DNA of 64,000 nucleotides from Roseospira visakhapatnamensis (GCF_014197915.1 NZ_JACIGK010000003.1:1-64000), one strand, 5' to 3'; positions 18,052-26,136 are shown, counted from the stretch's first letter. The notes: a model not told the origin generated them from the sequence alone. A program made the numbers and translations.

Positions 18052-18984
18052 ATGCGTGACTCTCGTGGATCGGACGCTGTCGGCGGGATCGGTCGGCACT
18101 TGGAGGCCGTGGACGTCTGCGCCCGGATCGTCGATCACGGGCTGCGTCTTCTGAAGATGGATGCCAAGGCCGCCGCGCGGATCGGGCTGGCGGGCCTGCA
18201 CATCTGCCCCGGGCATCCGTTCGCCGCCCAGCTCTGGCTGGACGGGGTGGACGGCGTGCATGGCCTGGAGGTCCTGCCGGAGGCCGGTCCGGCCCCCTTG
18301 ATGCCGGACGGCGCCGGGCGGGCCGATCTTCTGGTGCGTTTCTTCCCGGCCGTCGACTCACCCGCGCTTACGGCGCTGACCGGGGACGAACGGGCGCTGC
18401 GGCGCGATCCGGGCTTCGATGGCACCGGCGCGCCCGACCGCGCGTTGACCCGCGCGCTGTTCGAGACGCCCCTGTTCGGGGTCGGTCTTCTGCGTCTGGC
18501 GCTGGACCCGGCGGGGGCCGTGATGGCCGTGCAGGGCGTATCCGGGACGGCCGCGGGCTGGGCGGGGACACGCCCTCTCCATGATCTCCTGATGACCGTA
18601 CTGGCGTTCGTGCACCGCGTGGCACCGTTGGCCGTCGTCGGCCTGGACGGTTCCGGACAGGAGTGTGGCGCGGTCGACGGCCTCCATGCGGTGCTGCCGT
18701 GGTCCCCCGCGCATCCGGCCCCGGCCGGCGACGCGCCGACGATCGGGGCCGAGCCCTTCGTGGCCGCCGCGCGCGCCGGGGGGCCCTTGCTTGCGCCGCC
18801 GGCCGCGCCGGCGCGCTGGTGGTCCGCCGGCGGCTGGGAGGCCGTGCCCGAGGCCGCCCTGTGCGCCTGCCATGCCGGCGACGGTGGTCACGACGGGCAC
18901 GTCTCGCCCCACCACCATCATCACGATCACGATCACCATCATCGCCAAGAGGCCGGCCTCGCGCCGGCCGGGAGTGGATCATGA
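18052..18984 (+). CDS. Hypothetical protein with His-rich C-terminal tail
   Basis: A 310-residue protein of no family known to me. The body is Ala/Gly/Leu/Asp-rich and predicted soluble, with no signal peptide. The conserved-looking N-terminal part reads VDVCARIVDHGLRLLKM and HICPGHPFAAQLWLDGV. Near the C-terminus, after ALCACHAG, a tail packed with His and Asp (about residues 280-302) resembles the metal-storage tails of nickel or zinc chaperones such as HypB or UreE. It opens the unassigned cluster and overlaps the next gene by 4 bp (ATGA). A metal-handling or cofactor-insertion role is inferred only from the tail. The start codon is uncertain because the ribosome site is weak. Confidence 0.65.
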   Translation: MRDSRGSDAVGGIGRHLEAVDVCARIVDHGLRLLKMDAKAAARIGLAGLHICPGHPFAAQLWLDGVDGVHGLEVLPEAGPAPLMPDGAGRADLLVRFFPAVDSPALTALTGDERALRRDPGFDGTGAPDRALTRALFETPLFGVGLLRLALDPAGAVMAVQGVSGTAAGWAGTRPLHDLLMTVLAFVHRVAPLAVVGLDGSGQECGAVDGLHAVLPWSPAHPAPAGDAPTIGAEPFVAAARAGGPLLAPPAAPARWWSAGGWEAVPEAALCACHAGDGGHDGHVSPHHHHHDHDHHHRQEAGLAPAGSGS

Positions 18985-19418
18985 CCACGGCCCCCCTCGA
19001 CCGTCGCGCGCTGTGTCGCGGCCTGGTGTCCCGGGCCGTCCGCGCCGTGACCCAGGGTCCGGCCGAGACCCTCGCCGACTTGTCCGGGGATCCGGGGCCC
19101 GAGCCGGGTTCCGCCGACCGTCCGGCGGAGGATCGGTCCGCCGCGTCGCGGGATCGTCCCTCGGCCGCGCCCGTTCCCGACTTCTTCGCGTCTTTCGACC
19201 AGTGTCACACCCTGATCGCGGAAATGCGTCCGTTTCTCGCCGACGCCATCCGTGATCTGGGCATCGATCCGCACGGCAAGACGGATGTGGATCTCGCACG
19301 CGAGATCATGGCGCACCAGCGCCCTAGTCCGGCCGCGCCGCGGACGTCCGTTTCCGACACCCCGGGTGTGCCCTTGCCGGAGTCTCCGGCCAAGACCTCG
19401 CGTGGCGGAAACACCTGA
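18981..19418 (+). CDS. Hypothetical protein of the unassigned cluster
   Basis: A 145-residue soluble protein whose ATG overlaps the stop of the preceding gene. The N-terminal half and last 35 residues are Pro/Ser/Asp-rich and probably disordered. The middle (about 65-115) reads FFASFDQCHTLIAEMRPFLADAIRDLGIDPHGKTDVDLAREIMAHQ, a helical segment that looks conserved. It has no signal peptide and no family I recognise. Position and overlap make it a likely partner of the His-tailed protein. Confidence 0.6.
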   Translation: MTTAPLDRRALCRGLVSRAVRAVTQGPAETLADLSGDPGPEPGSADRPAEDRSAASRDRPSAAPVPDFFASFDQCHTLIAEMRPFLADAIRDLGIDPHGKTDVDLAREIMAHQRPSPAAPRTSVSDTPGVPLPESPAKTSRGGNT

Positions 19419-19504
19419 ACGCCGGCGGTCACCAGGGGTGACCGGTCGGACGCCAAGGCCGGGGGGGGAGGACTCGTCGGCCATGGGTGCCAAGGAGAGC
19501 GCGC

Positions 19505-20818
19505 ATGCAATCAGAGCCCATGGAGCGCTATGGGGAAGGCTATCTGGAGGAGCGTAACCTCGTCCAGCGCTGGCCCAGCCCCATCCCGCAGATTCTCAAT
19601 CTGGTCCTGCTCGCGGGACTGTTCTACGCCACCTGGTGGATCTTCCAGGATCCGCGCGGCTGGCTGCGCATGTACACACCGTATGTCGGGTACATGTACT
19701 GCCGATGGCTGCTGATCATCTTCATCTGGATGGTCTACATCTTCAACTTCTGGCCGTTCCGCCGCGCCTGGCTGGAGCGTACCCACCCGCTGATCAAGGC
19801 CGTGGTGCTGACCTCGGTCGCCGTGGTGATCATGGTTCTGGTCATCAAGGGCTTCTTCGAGGGGCTGCTGGGCAGCTATGCCATGGCCTACTTCAGCCCG
19901 TCCGAGATGCAGAAGCTGGGCATCACCGACTTCTTCGCCGAGGAATACGCGGCGCTAGCGATCCTGATGTTCGCCGCCCTGGCCTCCTGGCTGTCGCCGG
20001 CCTGGGTCGTCGGCATGGAGAACGCCCCCTGGCAGCGCGAGCGCCAGCCGGTGCGGGGCATCACCATCCTGCTGGTGACCTTCTTCCTGGCCACCATCAT
20101 CTTCTTCATGACCATGCACCCGCACATGGGCATCCTGTACGAGCAGTGGCAATCCTTCGCCGCCATCGCGCCGCCCTGGTGGCACGAGTTCGCCGACACG
20201 GTCAGCGGCAACTTCCACGTCTCTTGGATCATGTGCTGCACGGTGGTGGTCTGGCTGGTGGAAACCATCTGGGAACGCTATCCGTTCCGCCTGATCCGGC
20301 ATGACTGGCTGCGCCGCTGCGCCACCTTCTTCGGCATCATCGCCATTGCCGTGTGCTGCCACTTCTTCCTGTACTTCGCGCAGGAGCTGTGGTGGGGCGA
20401 GGCCGTGCGCGGCACCCGCCGGCTGTTCGCGCCGGACTGGCGCTGGCTGCATGTGGGCGAGATGATGATCTTCTACCTGCTGCCGGCCCTGGTCATCACC
20501 TTCTACTTCAACAACTGGCCCCGCAAGGGCAGCCCCACGTCCCGAATCCTCATTCGGACCCTGGTGGCATTGTTGGCGGCCGTGGTTCTCTACTGGCTGT
20601 ACTACAACACCAGCCATCTCTTCCTGGGAACCCAGAAGGGCTTCAGCCATCCGCAGCAGTTCCCCATGATCCCGACCATCTGGATGATCAACATCATGCT
20701 GATCAACCACTGGTTCATGGACAACTGGCCCGGATGGAAGATCGCGCCCGCGACCCGCACCGTGCCGGGCGACGCCGCCAAGACCGGTGCCGCGCCCAGC
20801 ATGCAAGCGGCCGAATAG
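19505..20818 (+). CDS. Polytopic membrane protein of unknown function
   Basis: A 437-residue integral membrane protein with about ten hydrophobic segments, very rich in Trp, Phe, Tyr and Met. The first segment is IPQILNLVLLAGLFYATWWIF and the last is WMINIMLINHWFMDNWPGW. Several His residues lie at membrane edges or within segments (MTMHPHMG, WWHEF, NFHVSW, CCHFFLYF, WLHVGEMM, NTSHLF, INHWF), which would suit haem, metal or quinone binding. The ATG at 19505 follows AAGGAGAG. I do not recognise the family, and similarity to CDSs called AmoC-like or transporter would need testing. It is encoded 16 bp before a 38-residue membrane peptide, with which it may form a complex. Confidence 0.8.
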   Translation: MQSEPMERYGEGYLEERNLVQRWPSPIPQILNLVLLAGLFYATWWIFQDPRGWLRMYTPYVGYMYCRWLLIIFIWMVYIFNFWPFRRAWLERTHPLIKAVVLTSVAVVIMVLVIKGFFEGLLGSYAMAYFSPSEMQKLGITDFFAEEYAALAILMFAALASWLSPAWVVGMENAPWQRERQPVRGITILLVTFFLATIIFFMTMHPHMGILYEQWQSFAAIAPPWWHEFADTVSGNFHVSWIMCCTVVVWLVETIWERYPFRLIRHDWLRRCATFFGIIAIAVCCHFFLYFAQELWWGEAVRGTRRLFAPDWRWLHVGEMMIFYLLPALVITFYFNNWPRKGSPTSRILIRTLVALLAAVVLYWLYYNTSHLFLGTQKGFSHPQQFPMIPTIWMINIMLINHWFMDNWPGWKIAPATRTVPGDAAKTGAAPSMQAAE

Positions 20819-20834
20819 AGCGAGGAGGCGGATC

Positions 20835-20951
20835 ATGAATTCCTACGCCAAGGGCCTCGTGGCCGGCATTCCCATCGGCATCGTCCTGTTCTTTGTCGTG
20901 GTCCTGGTCCTTCGATGGGCCGGCACGCTGGACGTGATGACGGACTGGTAA
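20835..20951 (+). CDS. 38-residue single-span membrane peptide
   Basis: A short open frame with a GAGGAGG ribosome site directly before the ATG. The product has one strong hydrophobic segment (about residues 8-27, GLVAGIPIGIVLFFVVVLVL) flanked by a short polar start and the acidic tail TLDVMTDW. It lies 16 bp after the large membrane protein and 62 bp before the Tat-exported hydrolase. Small single-span subunits of this kind commonly stabilise larger membrane enzymes, so it is probably a real subunit of this cluster. Confidence 0.7.
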   Translation: MNSYAKGLVAGIPIGIVLFFVVVLVLRWAGTLDVMTDW

Positions 20952-21013
20952 CGGTTTCGACGAACCACGGGCGGGGGTTTGCTGTTGCCCCCGCCCCACG
21001 GGAGTGAACAGAG

Positions 21014-22285
21014 ATGACCGACACATCGCATGGCTCGACCGGTGATCGCCGCGCCTTCCTGCGCGGCGCGGCGGGCGGCACCGCGCTGGGCGCGCTGGGC
21101 ATGATGGGGGCGTACTCGTATTCGCCCCTGCGCCACGCCCACTTCGCCAAGGACGAGAACGAGAAGGCGGACATCGGCGCCGTCCGGTCGCTGAAGGTGA
21201 CCAACATCTCCGAGACGAGCTGGTTCAACAACGCCGACCTGATCGGCGATATCCGGGGCGCCGGTGGCCTGCTGGTCAACCAGTACCGCTTCAACTGGCC
21301 CCCCTTCGCCAACAAGAACGGCAAGCTGGCCGAGGGCTCCTACGCCGACGGCATCAAGCACATCAAGGACGACCTGCCCAACAACCTGGAGCGGGCCTGG
21401 GCGTTCCAGATGGAGAACGCCGTTCATCCCGAGAACGCGGGCGGGTATGCCGCGTTGCTGGAAATCGAACTGCGCGACGGCAGCACCAAGAAGATTTTGC
21501 TGGACTCGGGCTGGTCCTATGACTGGATCGACAAGTCGTTCCAGCGCGAGGGCATCGACAAGATGCTGGCCAACGGCGAGATCGATGCCCTGGTGATCTC
21601 TCACGAGCACTTCGATCACTTCTGGGGCTTCCCGGTGACCATGAAGTACGCCCCGGAGATCGACGTCTACGTGCCCGAGGGGTTCTACGAGGAAGGCTTC
21701 CAGTACGTGAAGGACTCCGGGCATCGGGGCGCCCTGCATGTGCTGAAACCGGGGCTCACGCAAATGTTCGACGGCGTGGCCATCTACAACTTCGCCATTC
21801 CCATCATCACCCGTGTCTATGGCGAGAACTCGCTGTACGTCAACGTGGAGGGGAAGGGCCTGGTGTCGGTGACCGGCTGTTGCCACCAGGGTATCATTCG
21901 CTTCGCCGAGACGGCCTTGCAGGAAATCCAGATGGAGAAGCTGTACGGCATCTATGGCGGCCTGCACATCAGCCCGTTCGACGACTGGGATCCCAAGTAC
22001 GACGATCTGGTGTTCACGCTGGGCGATTACGGCTTCGAGAAGATCGGCGCCAACCACTGCACGGGGCTGCTGACGGTGAAGAAGTTCGTCGCGCGGGGCC
22101 TGCCGGTGGTGCAGGGCACGGCGCGGTTCGGCAGCAAGGACCCGGTGTACCTGGGCAACGGTGACCAGATCGGCTTCGGCGTCGACGTGGCCTTGATGAG
22201 CCCGGCCAGCGCCCATCTGTCCGGATCGGCCGGCGCGCCCGCCACGGGCGGTGACGACGGCAGCGTGAAAGGGGCGACGTACTGA
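21014..22285 (+). CDS. Tat-exported metallo-beta-lactamase-fold hydrolase (COG1237-like)
   Basis: A 423-residue metallo-hydrolase with a twin-arginine signal (DRRAFLRGAAGG, Arg12-Arg13), so exported folded with its metal. The metal motif HEHFDH is at 197-202. Further signatures are GCCHQGI (288-294), IYGGLHISPF and NHCTGLLTV. GCCHxGI and the GGxH block resemble the COG1237 branch (7,8-dihydropterin-6-methyl-4-(beta-D-ribofuranosyl)aminobenzene-5'-phosphate synthase-like), not antibiotic-hydrolysing beta-lactamases. The substrate is unknown. A segment of about 130 residues between signal and core (NISETSWFNNADLIGDIRG...) may be lineage-specific. Its stop is 3 bp from the next start. Confidence 0.85.
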   Translation: MTDTSHGSTGDRRAFLRGAAGGTALGALGMMGAYSYSPLRHAHFAKDENEKADIGAVRSLKVTNISETSWFNNADLIGDIRGAGGLLVNQYRFNWPPFANKNGKLAEGSYADGIKHIKDDLPNNLERAWAFQMENAVHPENAGGYAALLEIELRDGSTKKILLDSGWSYDWIDKSFQREGIDKMLANGEIDALVISHEHFDHFWGFPVTMKYAPEIDVYVPEGFYEEGFQYVKDSGHRGALHVLKPGLTQMFDGVAIYNFAIPIITRVYGENSLYVNVEGKGLVSVTGCCHQGIIRFAETALQEIQMEKLYGIYGGLHISPFDDWDPKYDDLVFTLGDYGFEKIGANHCTGLLTVKKFVARGLPVVQGTARFGSKDPVYLGNGDQIGFGVDVALMSPASAHLSGSAGAPATGGDDGSVKGATY

Positions 22286-22288
22286 GCC

Positions 22289-22906
22289 ATGAGACATCTT
22301 CGCATCGGGGCCGCCGTGGCGGCCCTGGGCCTGCTGACCGCCCCCACCGGGGCGGTGGCGGCCGACATCACCTTCGCGGCCGTGGGCGGACCGCCGTCCA
22401 TCGCCAAGGCCAGCGCCTTCGTGGGCATCCTGGACAGCCTGACCGACCAGCACACCGCCTCGATGGTGGTGGTGGCGCCCCAGGACCTGCGGGACGCCCT
22501 GGTCAGTGGTCGTGCCCAGGTGACCTTTGACGTGGATCCCACGTCCGAGGACGTCTCGACCTTCGAGGACGCCGGCCTCGTCGACCTGGGGCCGAACCAG
22601 ATGGGCGGCCTTCCGGAACGCCACACCGTGGTGGCCCGGAGCCTGGTGGAGACGGCACCGGAGGTGGTGGAGTTCCTCAACCTCTTCTTCGTCTCGGGAT
22701 CGCGCCTGGACGAGATGGCCTCGCTGGTCGAGGACGACACCATTCCCGAGGGCACGCTGGCCGTCTGGTTGCAGTCCAATGAACCGTGGATCCGCAACAT
22801 GCTGGCCCTCTGTCCCGAGTTCAGCTCGGGATCCTGCGAGAAAGGCGACGGCGGCCGGCCCTTCAAGGCCAAGGACTGGTACGGGACACCCGAGGCCGAC
22901 CGCTGA
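22289..22906 (+). CDS. Small periplasmic protein resembling part of a substrate-binding protein
   Basis: A 205-residue exported protein with a signal peptide (about 1-24, ending GAVAA). The mature start ITFAAVGGPPSIAKASAFVGILDSL and the later LVETAPEVVEFLNLFFVSGSRLDEMASLVEDDTIPEGTLAVWLQSNEPWIRNML resemble a type-2 periplasmic binding fold of the glycine-betaine kind. At this length, though, only about two thirds of such a protein is present. Two Cys near the C-terminus (CPEFSSGSC) could form a disulfide. It lies 3 bp after the hydrolase gene and before a terminator, so it closes the operon. Function unknown. Confidence 0.7.
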   Translation: MRHLRIGAAVAALGLLTAPTGAVAADITFAAVGGPPSIAKASAFVGILDSLTDQHTASMVVVAPQDLRDALVSGRAQVTFDVDPTSEDVSTFEDAGLVDLGPNQMGGLPERHTVVARSLVETAPEVVEFLNLFFVSGSRLDEMASLVEDDTIPEGTLAVWLQSNEPWIRNMLALCPEFSSGSCEKGDGGRPFKAKDWYGTPEADR

Positions 22907-23371
22907 TCACGGCCGGTTCGGGCGGGTCCCGCCCGCAGTATCCGCCCGCGATGTCCGAAAGAGCAGACGTGCCGGGGGATCTCCATCGCAGGAGATCCCC
23001 CGCTCGCGTTTTCGTCCTTTTTCCTTCTCCAGCGGCCCGGACCTGGGATATCAGGGGGCTCGCGTGTCCCGACTCCGAAGGTCGCCGCTGTGTGCCGCGT
23101 CCCGTCAACGGCCTTGGGATTCGGCCGGGAGACCCGTACGTTTGTGAGTCTCGTGTTGTCGAGGGATGCGACGGCCCGTGAGACCCCGCGAAAGCGATGT
23201 GAGGGCCGTTGTATCCTCCAAGGGGCAGGCCACCGGGTGTCGGCGCGGGGTCGGGTCAGGACCGTCGACACGATGCGGGGTCCGACGCGAGAGAAGGACG
23301 GGAGGAGACCGCCGGGTTCGGCGGGCCTCGATACCCCAAAAGGATGAATAAGGATACAGGAGGACGTTCGC
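22907..23371 (+). other. Intergenic region after the unassigned cluster
   Basis: No gene seen. It contains the intrinsic terminator at 22974-23025, a widely spaced inverted repeat ACGGCCC (23171-23177)/GGGCCGT (23203-23209) and, just before the TRAP gene, an ACAGGAGGA ribosome site. The promoter of the TRAP gene is expected in the last 150 bp but is not clear. Confidence 0.6.
22974..23025 (+). terminator. Rho-independent terminator of the unassigned cluster
   Basis: GGGGGATCTCC (22974-22984), a 6-nt loop and GGAGATCCCCC (22991-23001) form a perfect 11-bp stem, followed by T-rich DNA with TTTT and TTTTT runs. It begins 67 bp after the last stop codon of the cluster. Confidence 0.85.
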
Positions 23372-24415
23372 ATGACCGTGTCCAGGATGCTTCCGCGTGC
23401 CGTCGCCGTGGCGGCCGCCGCGCTGACCATCGCCGTCACGATGGCCCCCCCACCAGCCCAGGCGACCGATTACAAGAACGAGTACAAGGTCTCCACCGTG
23501 ATCCCGGTGCCGTTCCCCTGGGGCATCGCCGCCGAGGAGTGGGCGAGGCTGGTGGCCGAGCGCACCGACGGCCGCATCACCATGAAGCTCTATCCCGGTG
23601 CCCAGTTGGTGGCCGGCGAACAGACCAAGGAGTTCACCGCGCTGCGCCGGGGCGGCATCGACATGGCCGTGGGCTCGACCATCAACTGGTCGCCGCAGAT
23701 CGTCGAACTGAACCTGTTTTCCCTGCCGTTCCTGATGCCGGACTACGCCGCGCTGGACGCCCTGACCCAGGGACCGGTGGGCGCGCGCCTGTTCGAAATC
23801 ATCCGCGAGAACGGAGTCGAGCCCCTGGGCTGGGCCGAGAACGGCTTTCGCGAGGTCAGCAACTCCCGCCATGCCATCGCCACGCCCGAGGACCTCGCCG
23901 GCATGAAAATGCGGGTGGTCGGCTCGCCGCTGTTCAACGACACGTTCACCGCGCTCGGCGCCAACCCGGCGCAAATGAGCTGGGCCGACGCCAAGCCGGC
24001 GCTGACCACCGGCGCCGTGGACGGTCAGGAAAACCCGCTGACCATCTTCGCCATCGCCAAGATGCACGAGGTCGGCCAGACCCATGTGACCCTGTGGCAC
24101 TACATGGCCGACCCGCTGATCTTTGGTGTCAGTCACAAGGTCTGGGAGACCTTCACGCCCGAGGATCAGGAGATCCTGCGTCAGGCCGCCATTGACGCCG
24201 GGGCCAAGGGCATCGAGGTCGCGCGCGCGGGCCTGACCGCCGACGACGAGTCGCTGATCGAGGAGATCGAGGGCCAGGGCGTCACCGTCACGCGCCTGAC
24301 CGATGCGCAGCGCCAGATGTTCGTGGACGCCACGCAGGACGTCTACGAGACCTGGGCGAACAAGATCGGCCGCGACCTGGTGACCCAGGCCGAGGAGTCC
24401 ATCGCCAATCGGTGA
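23372..24415 (+). CDS. TRAP transporter solute-binding protein (DctP family)
   Basis: A 347-residue periplasmic receptor for a carboxylic-acid-type solute. A signal peptide covers about residues 1-31 (ending PAQA). The body has the DctP signatures GELVAGEQTKEF-like (AQLVAGEQTKEF), DMAVGSTINWSPQIVELNLFSLPFL and, most telling, HAIATPEDLAGMKMRVVGSPLFNDTFTALGANPAQMSWADAKPALTTGAVDGQENP, which carries the Arg that usually grips the substrate carboxylate. The ATG follows AGGAGGA. No dctQ or dctM gene is adjacent; the nearest are at 27315-29165 with their own receptor. It may serve that transporter or one elsewhere. Confidence 0.93.
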   Translation: MTVSRMLPRAVAVAAAALTIAVTMAPPPAQATDYKNEYKVSTVIPVPFPWGIAAEEWARLVAERTDGRITMKLYPGAQLVAGEQTKEFTALRRGGIDMAVGSTINWSPQIVELNLFSLPFLMPDYAALDALTQGPVGARLFEIIRENGVEPLGWAENGFREVSNSRHAIATPEDLAGMKMRVVGSPLFNDTFTALGANPAQMSWADAKPALTTGAVDGQENPLTIFAIAKMHEVGQTHVTLWHYMADPLIFGVSHKVWETFTPEDQEILRQAAIDAGAKGIEVARAGLTADDESLIEEIEGQGVTVTRLTDAQRQMFVDATQDVYETWANKIGRDLVTQAEESIANR

Positions 24416-24559
24416 CCCGTCCGGCACGGCGGAGGCCCGTGGCCGTCGTCGCCTCGCACACCGGGTGGCTGGTCATACCGGGCCGCCGTGACCGGTCCCG
24501 TCGTTTGTGATCCGGGGCCCCTTGCGTGGATGGTGTGCCGGTCCGACATCGGGGTTATA

Positions 24560-24573
24560 GGACCAATTGGTCC
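24560..24573. promoter_or_regulatory. 14-bp palindromic operator candidate
   Basis: GGACCAATTGGTCC is a perfect 14-bp palindrome in a short AT-rich stretch 66 bp before the glutathione transferase start. CATAAT at 24573-24578 could serve as a -10. ACCAAT/ATTGGT half-sites are used by several FadR/GntR-type regulators, but the regulator here is unknown and no such gene is in the window. Confidence 0.5.
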
Positions 24574-24638
24574 ATAATTCTGGCCCCGCCGCGTCGGGCG
24601 CGGTGGCGCCTTCCCATGCCGCTCACGCCGGAGGAGTC

Positions 24639-25331
24639 ATGATCGACCTTTTTTTCTGGCCCACCCCCAATGGGTTCAAGGTCACCCTGATGTTGGAGGA
24701 ACTGGGCGTTCCCTACCGGGTGCACGCCATCAACATCACCAAGAATGACCAGTTCCACCCGGACTTCCTGGCCATCGCCCCGAACAACCGCATGCCCGCG
24801 ATCATCGACTCCCAGCCCGCCGACGGCGGCCCGCCGCTCTCCGTGTTTGAGTCCGGTGCCATCCTCATCTACCTGGCGGAGACGCACGGGCGCTTCCTGC
24901 CCACGGCGCCCAGGACGCGCCTGGCCACGCTGGAATGGCTGTTCTGGCAGATGGGCGGCTTGGGGCCGATGGCCGGGCAGGCGCACCACTTCCGCCACTA
25001 CGCGCCCGATCCCATTCCCTATGCCGTCGAGCGCTACACCAAGGAAGTCACGCGTCTTTATGGCGTGATGGACCGGCGTTTGGACCAGAGGCCGTTCCTG
25101 GTGGGCGAGGACTACACCATCGCCGACATGGCCAGTTGGCCGTGGGTGGCGTCCCATGAACGGCAGGGTCAGGCCCTTGACTCACATCCGAATCTCAAGC
25201 GCTGGTTCGAGGCCATCGCCGCGCGGCCGGCGACCCGGGCGGGCCGGGCCGTGGGCCAGGACTGGACCGCCGACGGCACGGTGACCAGCGACGAGTCCTT
25301 GCGCGTTCTGGCCGCCCATCGGACCGCCTGA
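24639..25331 (+). CDS. Glutathione S-transferase family protein (YfcG/nu-class-like)
   Basis: A 230-residue soluble protein. The N-terminal thioredoxin-like domain reads MIDLFFWPTPNGFKVTLMLEELGVPYRVHAINI, with the TPNG-K/F pattern of the YfcG branch (Thr/Asn used in place of catalytic Tyr/Ser/Cys). APNNRMPAIID and FESGAILIYLAE are the cis-Pro and glutathione-binding segments. The C-terminal helical domain includes PFLVGEDYTIADMASWPWV. YfcG-type enzymes act as glutathione-dependent disulfide reductases, a role inferred here. The ATG at 24639 follows GGAGGAG. Confidence 0.92.
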   Translation: MIDLFFWPTPNGFKVTLMLEELGVPYRVHAINITKNDQFHPDFLAIAPNNRMPAIIDSQPADGGPPLSVFESGAILIYLAETHGRFLPTAPRTRLATLEWLFWQMGGLGPMAGQAHHFRHYAPDPIPYAVERYTKEVTRLYGVMDRRLDQRPFLVGEDYTIADMASWPWVASHERQGQALDSHPNLKRWFEAIAARPATRAGRAVGQDWTADGTVTSDESLRVLAAHRTA

Positions 25332-25422
25332 GGCCATCGGCGGATGGACGGGACTCATGCGCCGGGCCGGTCGCGGGTCTCGACCGTCCTGCCCGAGGAC
25401 CGATGGTCACACGCACCACCAG

Positions 25423-25451
25423 AAAAAGGCCCGCCCCGATGGGGGCGGGCC
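25423..25451 (-). terminator. Rho-independent terminator downstream of dps
   Basis: GGCCCGCCCC (25428-25437) pairs with GGGGCGGGCC (25442-25451). On the minus strand the stem is followed by a T5 run (A run at 25423-25427), 44 bp after the dps stop. Confidence 0.85.
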
Positions 25452-25494
25452 GTCCCGGGCGCGACAGGGGCGCGTCAGGAGGTGCGTCGGCGGC

Positions 25495-25986
25495 TCAGCC
25501 GACGCTGGAGCGCAGCATCCACGCGGTCTTCTCGTGCACGCCCAGGCGATCGCTCAACAGGCCCACGGTGACCTCGTCGCCGGCCTCGGCGGCACCGCCG
25601 ACCTGTCCCCGGATCAGGCGCGCCATGGCGTCGTGATCGCGGGCGAGGGTGGCCACCATCTCGTTGGCCGACGGGGGCACCTCGGGCGCGTCCTCGATGA
25701 CGCTCTGGGCGCCAAAGGCGGTCAGGCCACCGGGCGCCATGATCCCCAGGGCGCGGACGCGCTCGGCGATATCATCGGTGGCGGTGTAAAGATCGGTGTA
25801 CTGCTCCTCGAACTGGGCATGCAGGCCGTGGAAGCGCGGTCCCGTCACGTTCCAGTGGAAGTTCTGGGTCTTCAGGGCCAGCGAAAAGGAACTGGCCAGG
25901 ACGGCGGTCAGCCCGCGCGCCATGGACTCACGCGCCTGATCGCCAAGGCCGGTGTCGACAGCGGGGGACACGCTCTGATCGGTCAT
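25495..25986 (-). CDS. dps: DNA-binding ferritin-like protein Dps
   Basis: A 163-residue Dps/starvation-inducible ferritin that stores iron at dodecamer interfaces and protects DNA from oxidants. The ferroxidase signature is clear: KTQNFHWNVTGPRFHGLHAQFEEQYTDLYTATDDIAERVRALG provides the His, His, Asp/Glu ligands. The C-terminal helix ends LGVHEKTAWMLRSSVG. The ATG at 25986 follows AAGGAG. It has its own downstream terminator. The upstream 110 bp are AT-rich, with a 10-bp palindrome ATTGATCAAT at 26092-26101 that may be part of its promoter. Confidence 0.94.
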   Translation of the reverse strand: MTDQSVSPAVDTGLGDQARESMARGLTAVLASSFSLALKTQNFHWNVTGPRFHGLHAQFEEQYTDLYTATDDIAERVRALGIMAPGGLTAFGAQSVIEDAPEVPPSANEMVATLARDHDAMARLIRGQVGGAAEAGDEVTVGLLSDRLGVHEKTAWMLRSSVG

Positions 25987-26136
25987 GGGTGTTTCTCCTT
26001 CTTGAGTGTTGAGTGTCCAGAGTGGGGGAGCGTCGCGCGCGGCGCCGCAATTCGTCGCACTCTGGCGCACGGGGAAGAGATGGTCTAACGAATTGATCAA
26101 TGAGTTTTCATCGAATTTGCCTATCAATGTGCCGTG

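Noticed and set aside
21014-22285. Antibiotic beta-lactamase
   Set aside because: The GCCHQGI and GGLH motifs and the long Tat-led N-terminus fit the COG1237-like branch, not class B beta-lactamases.
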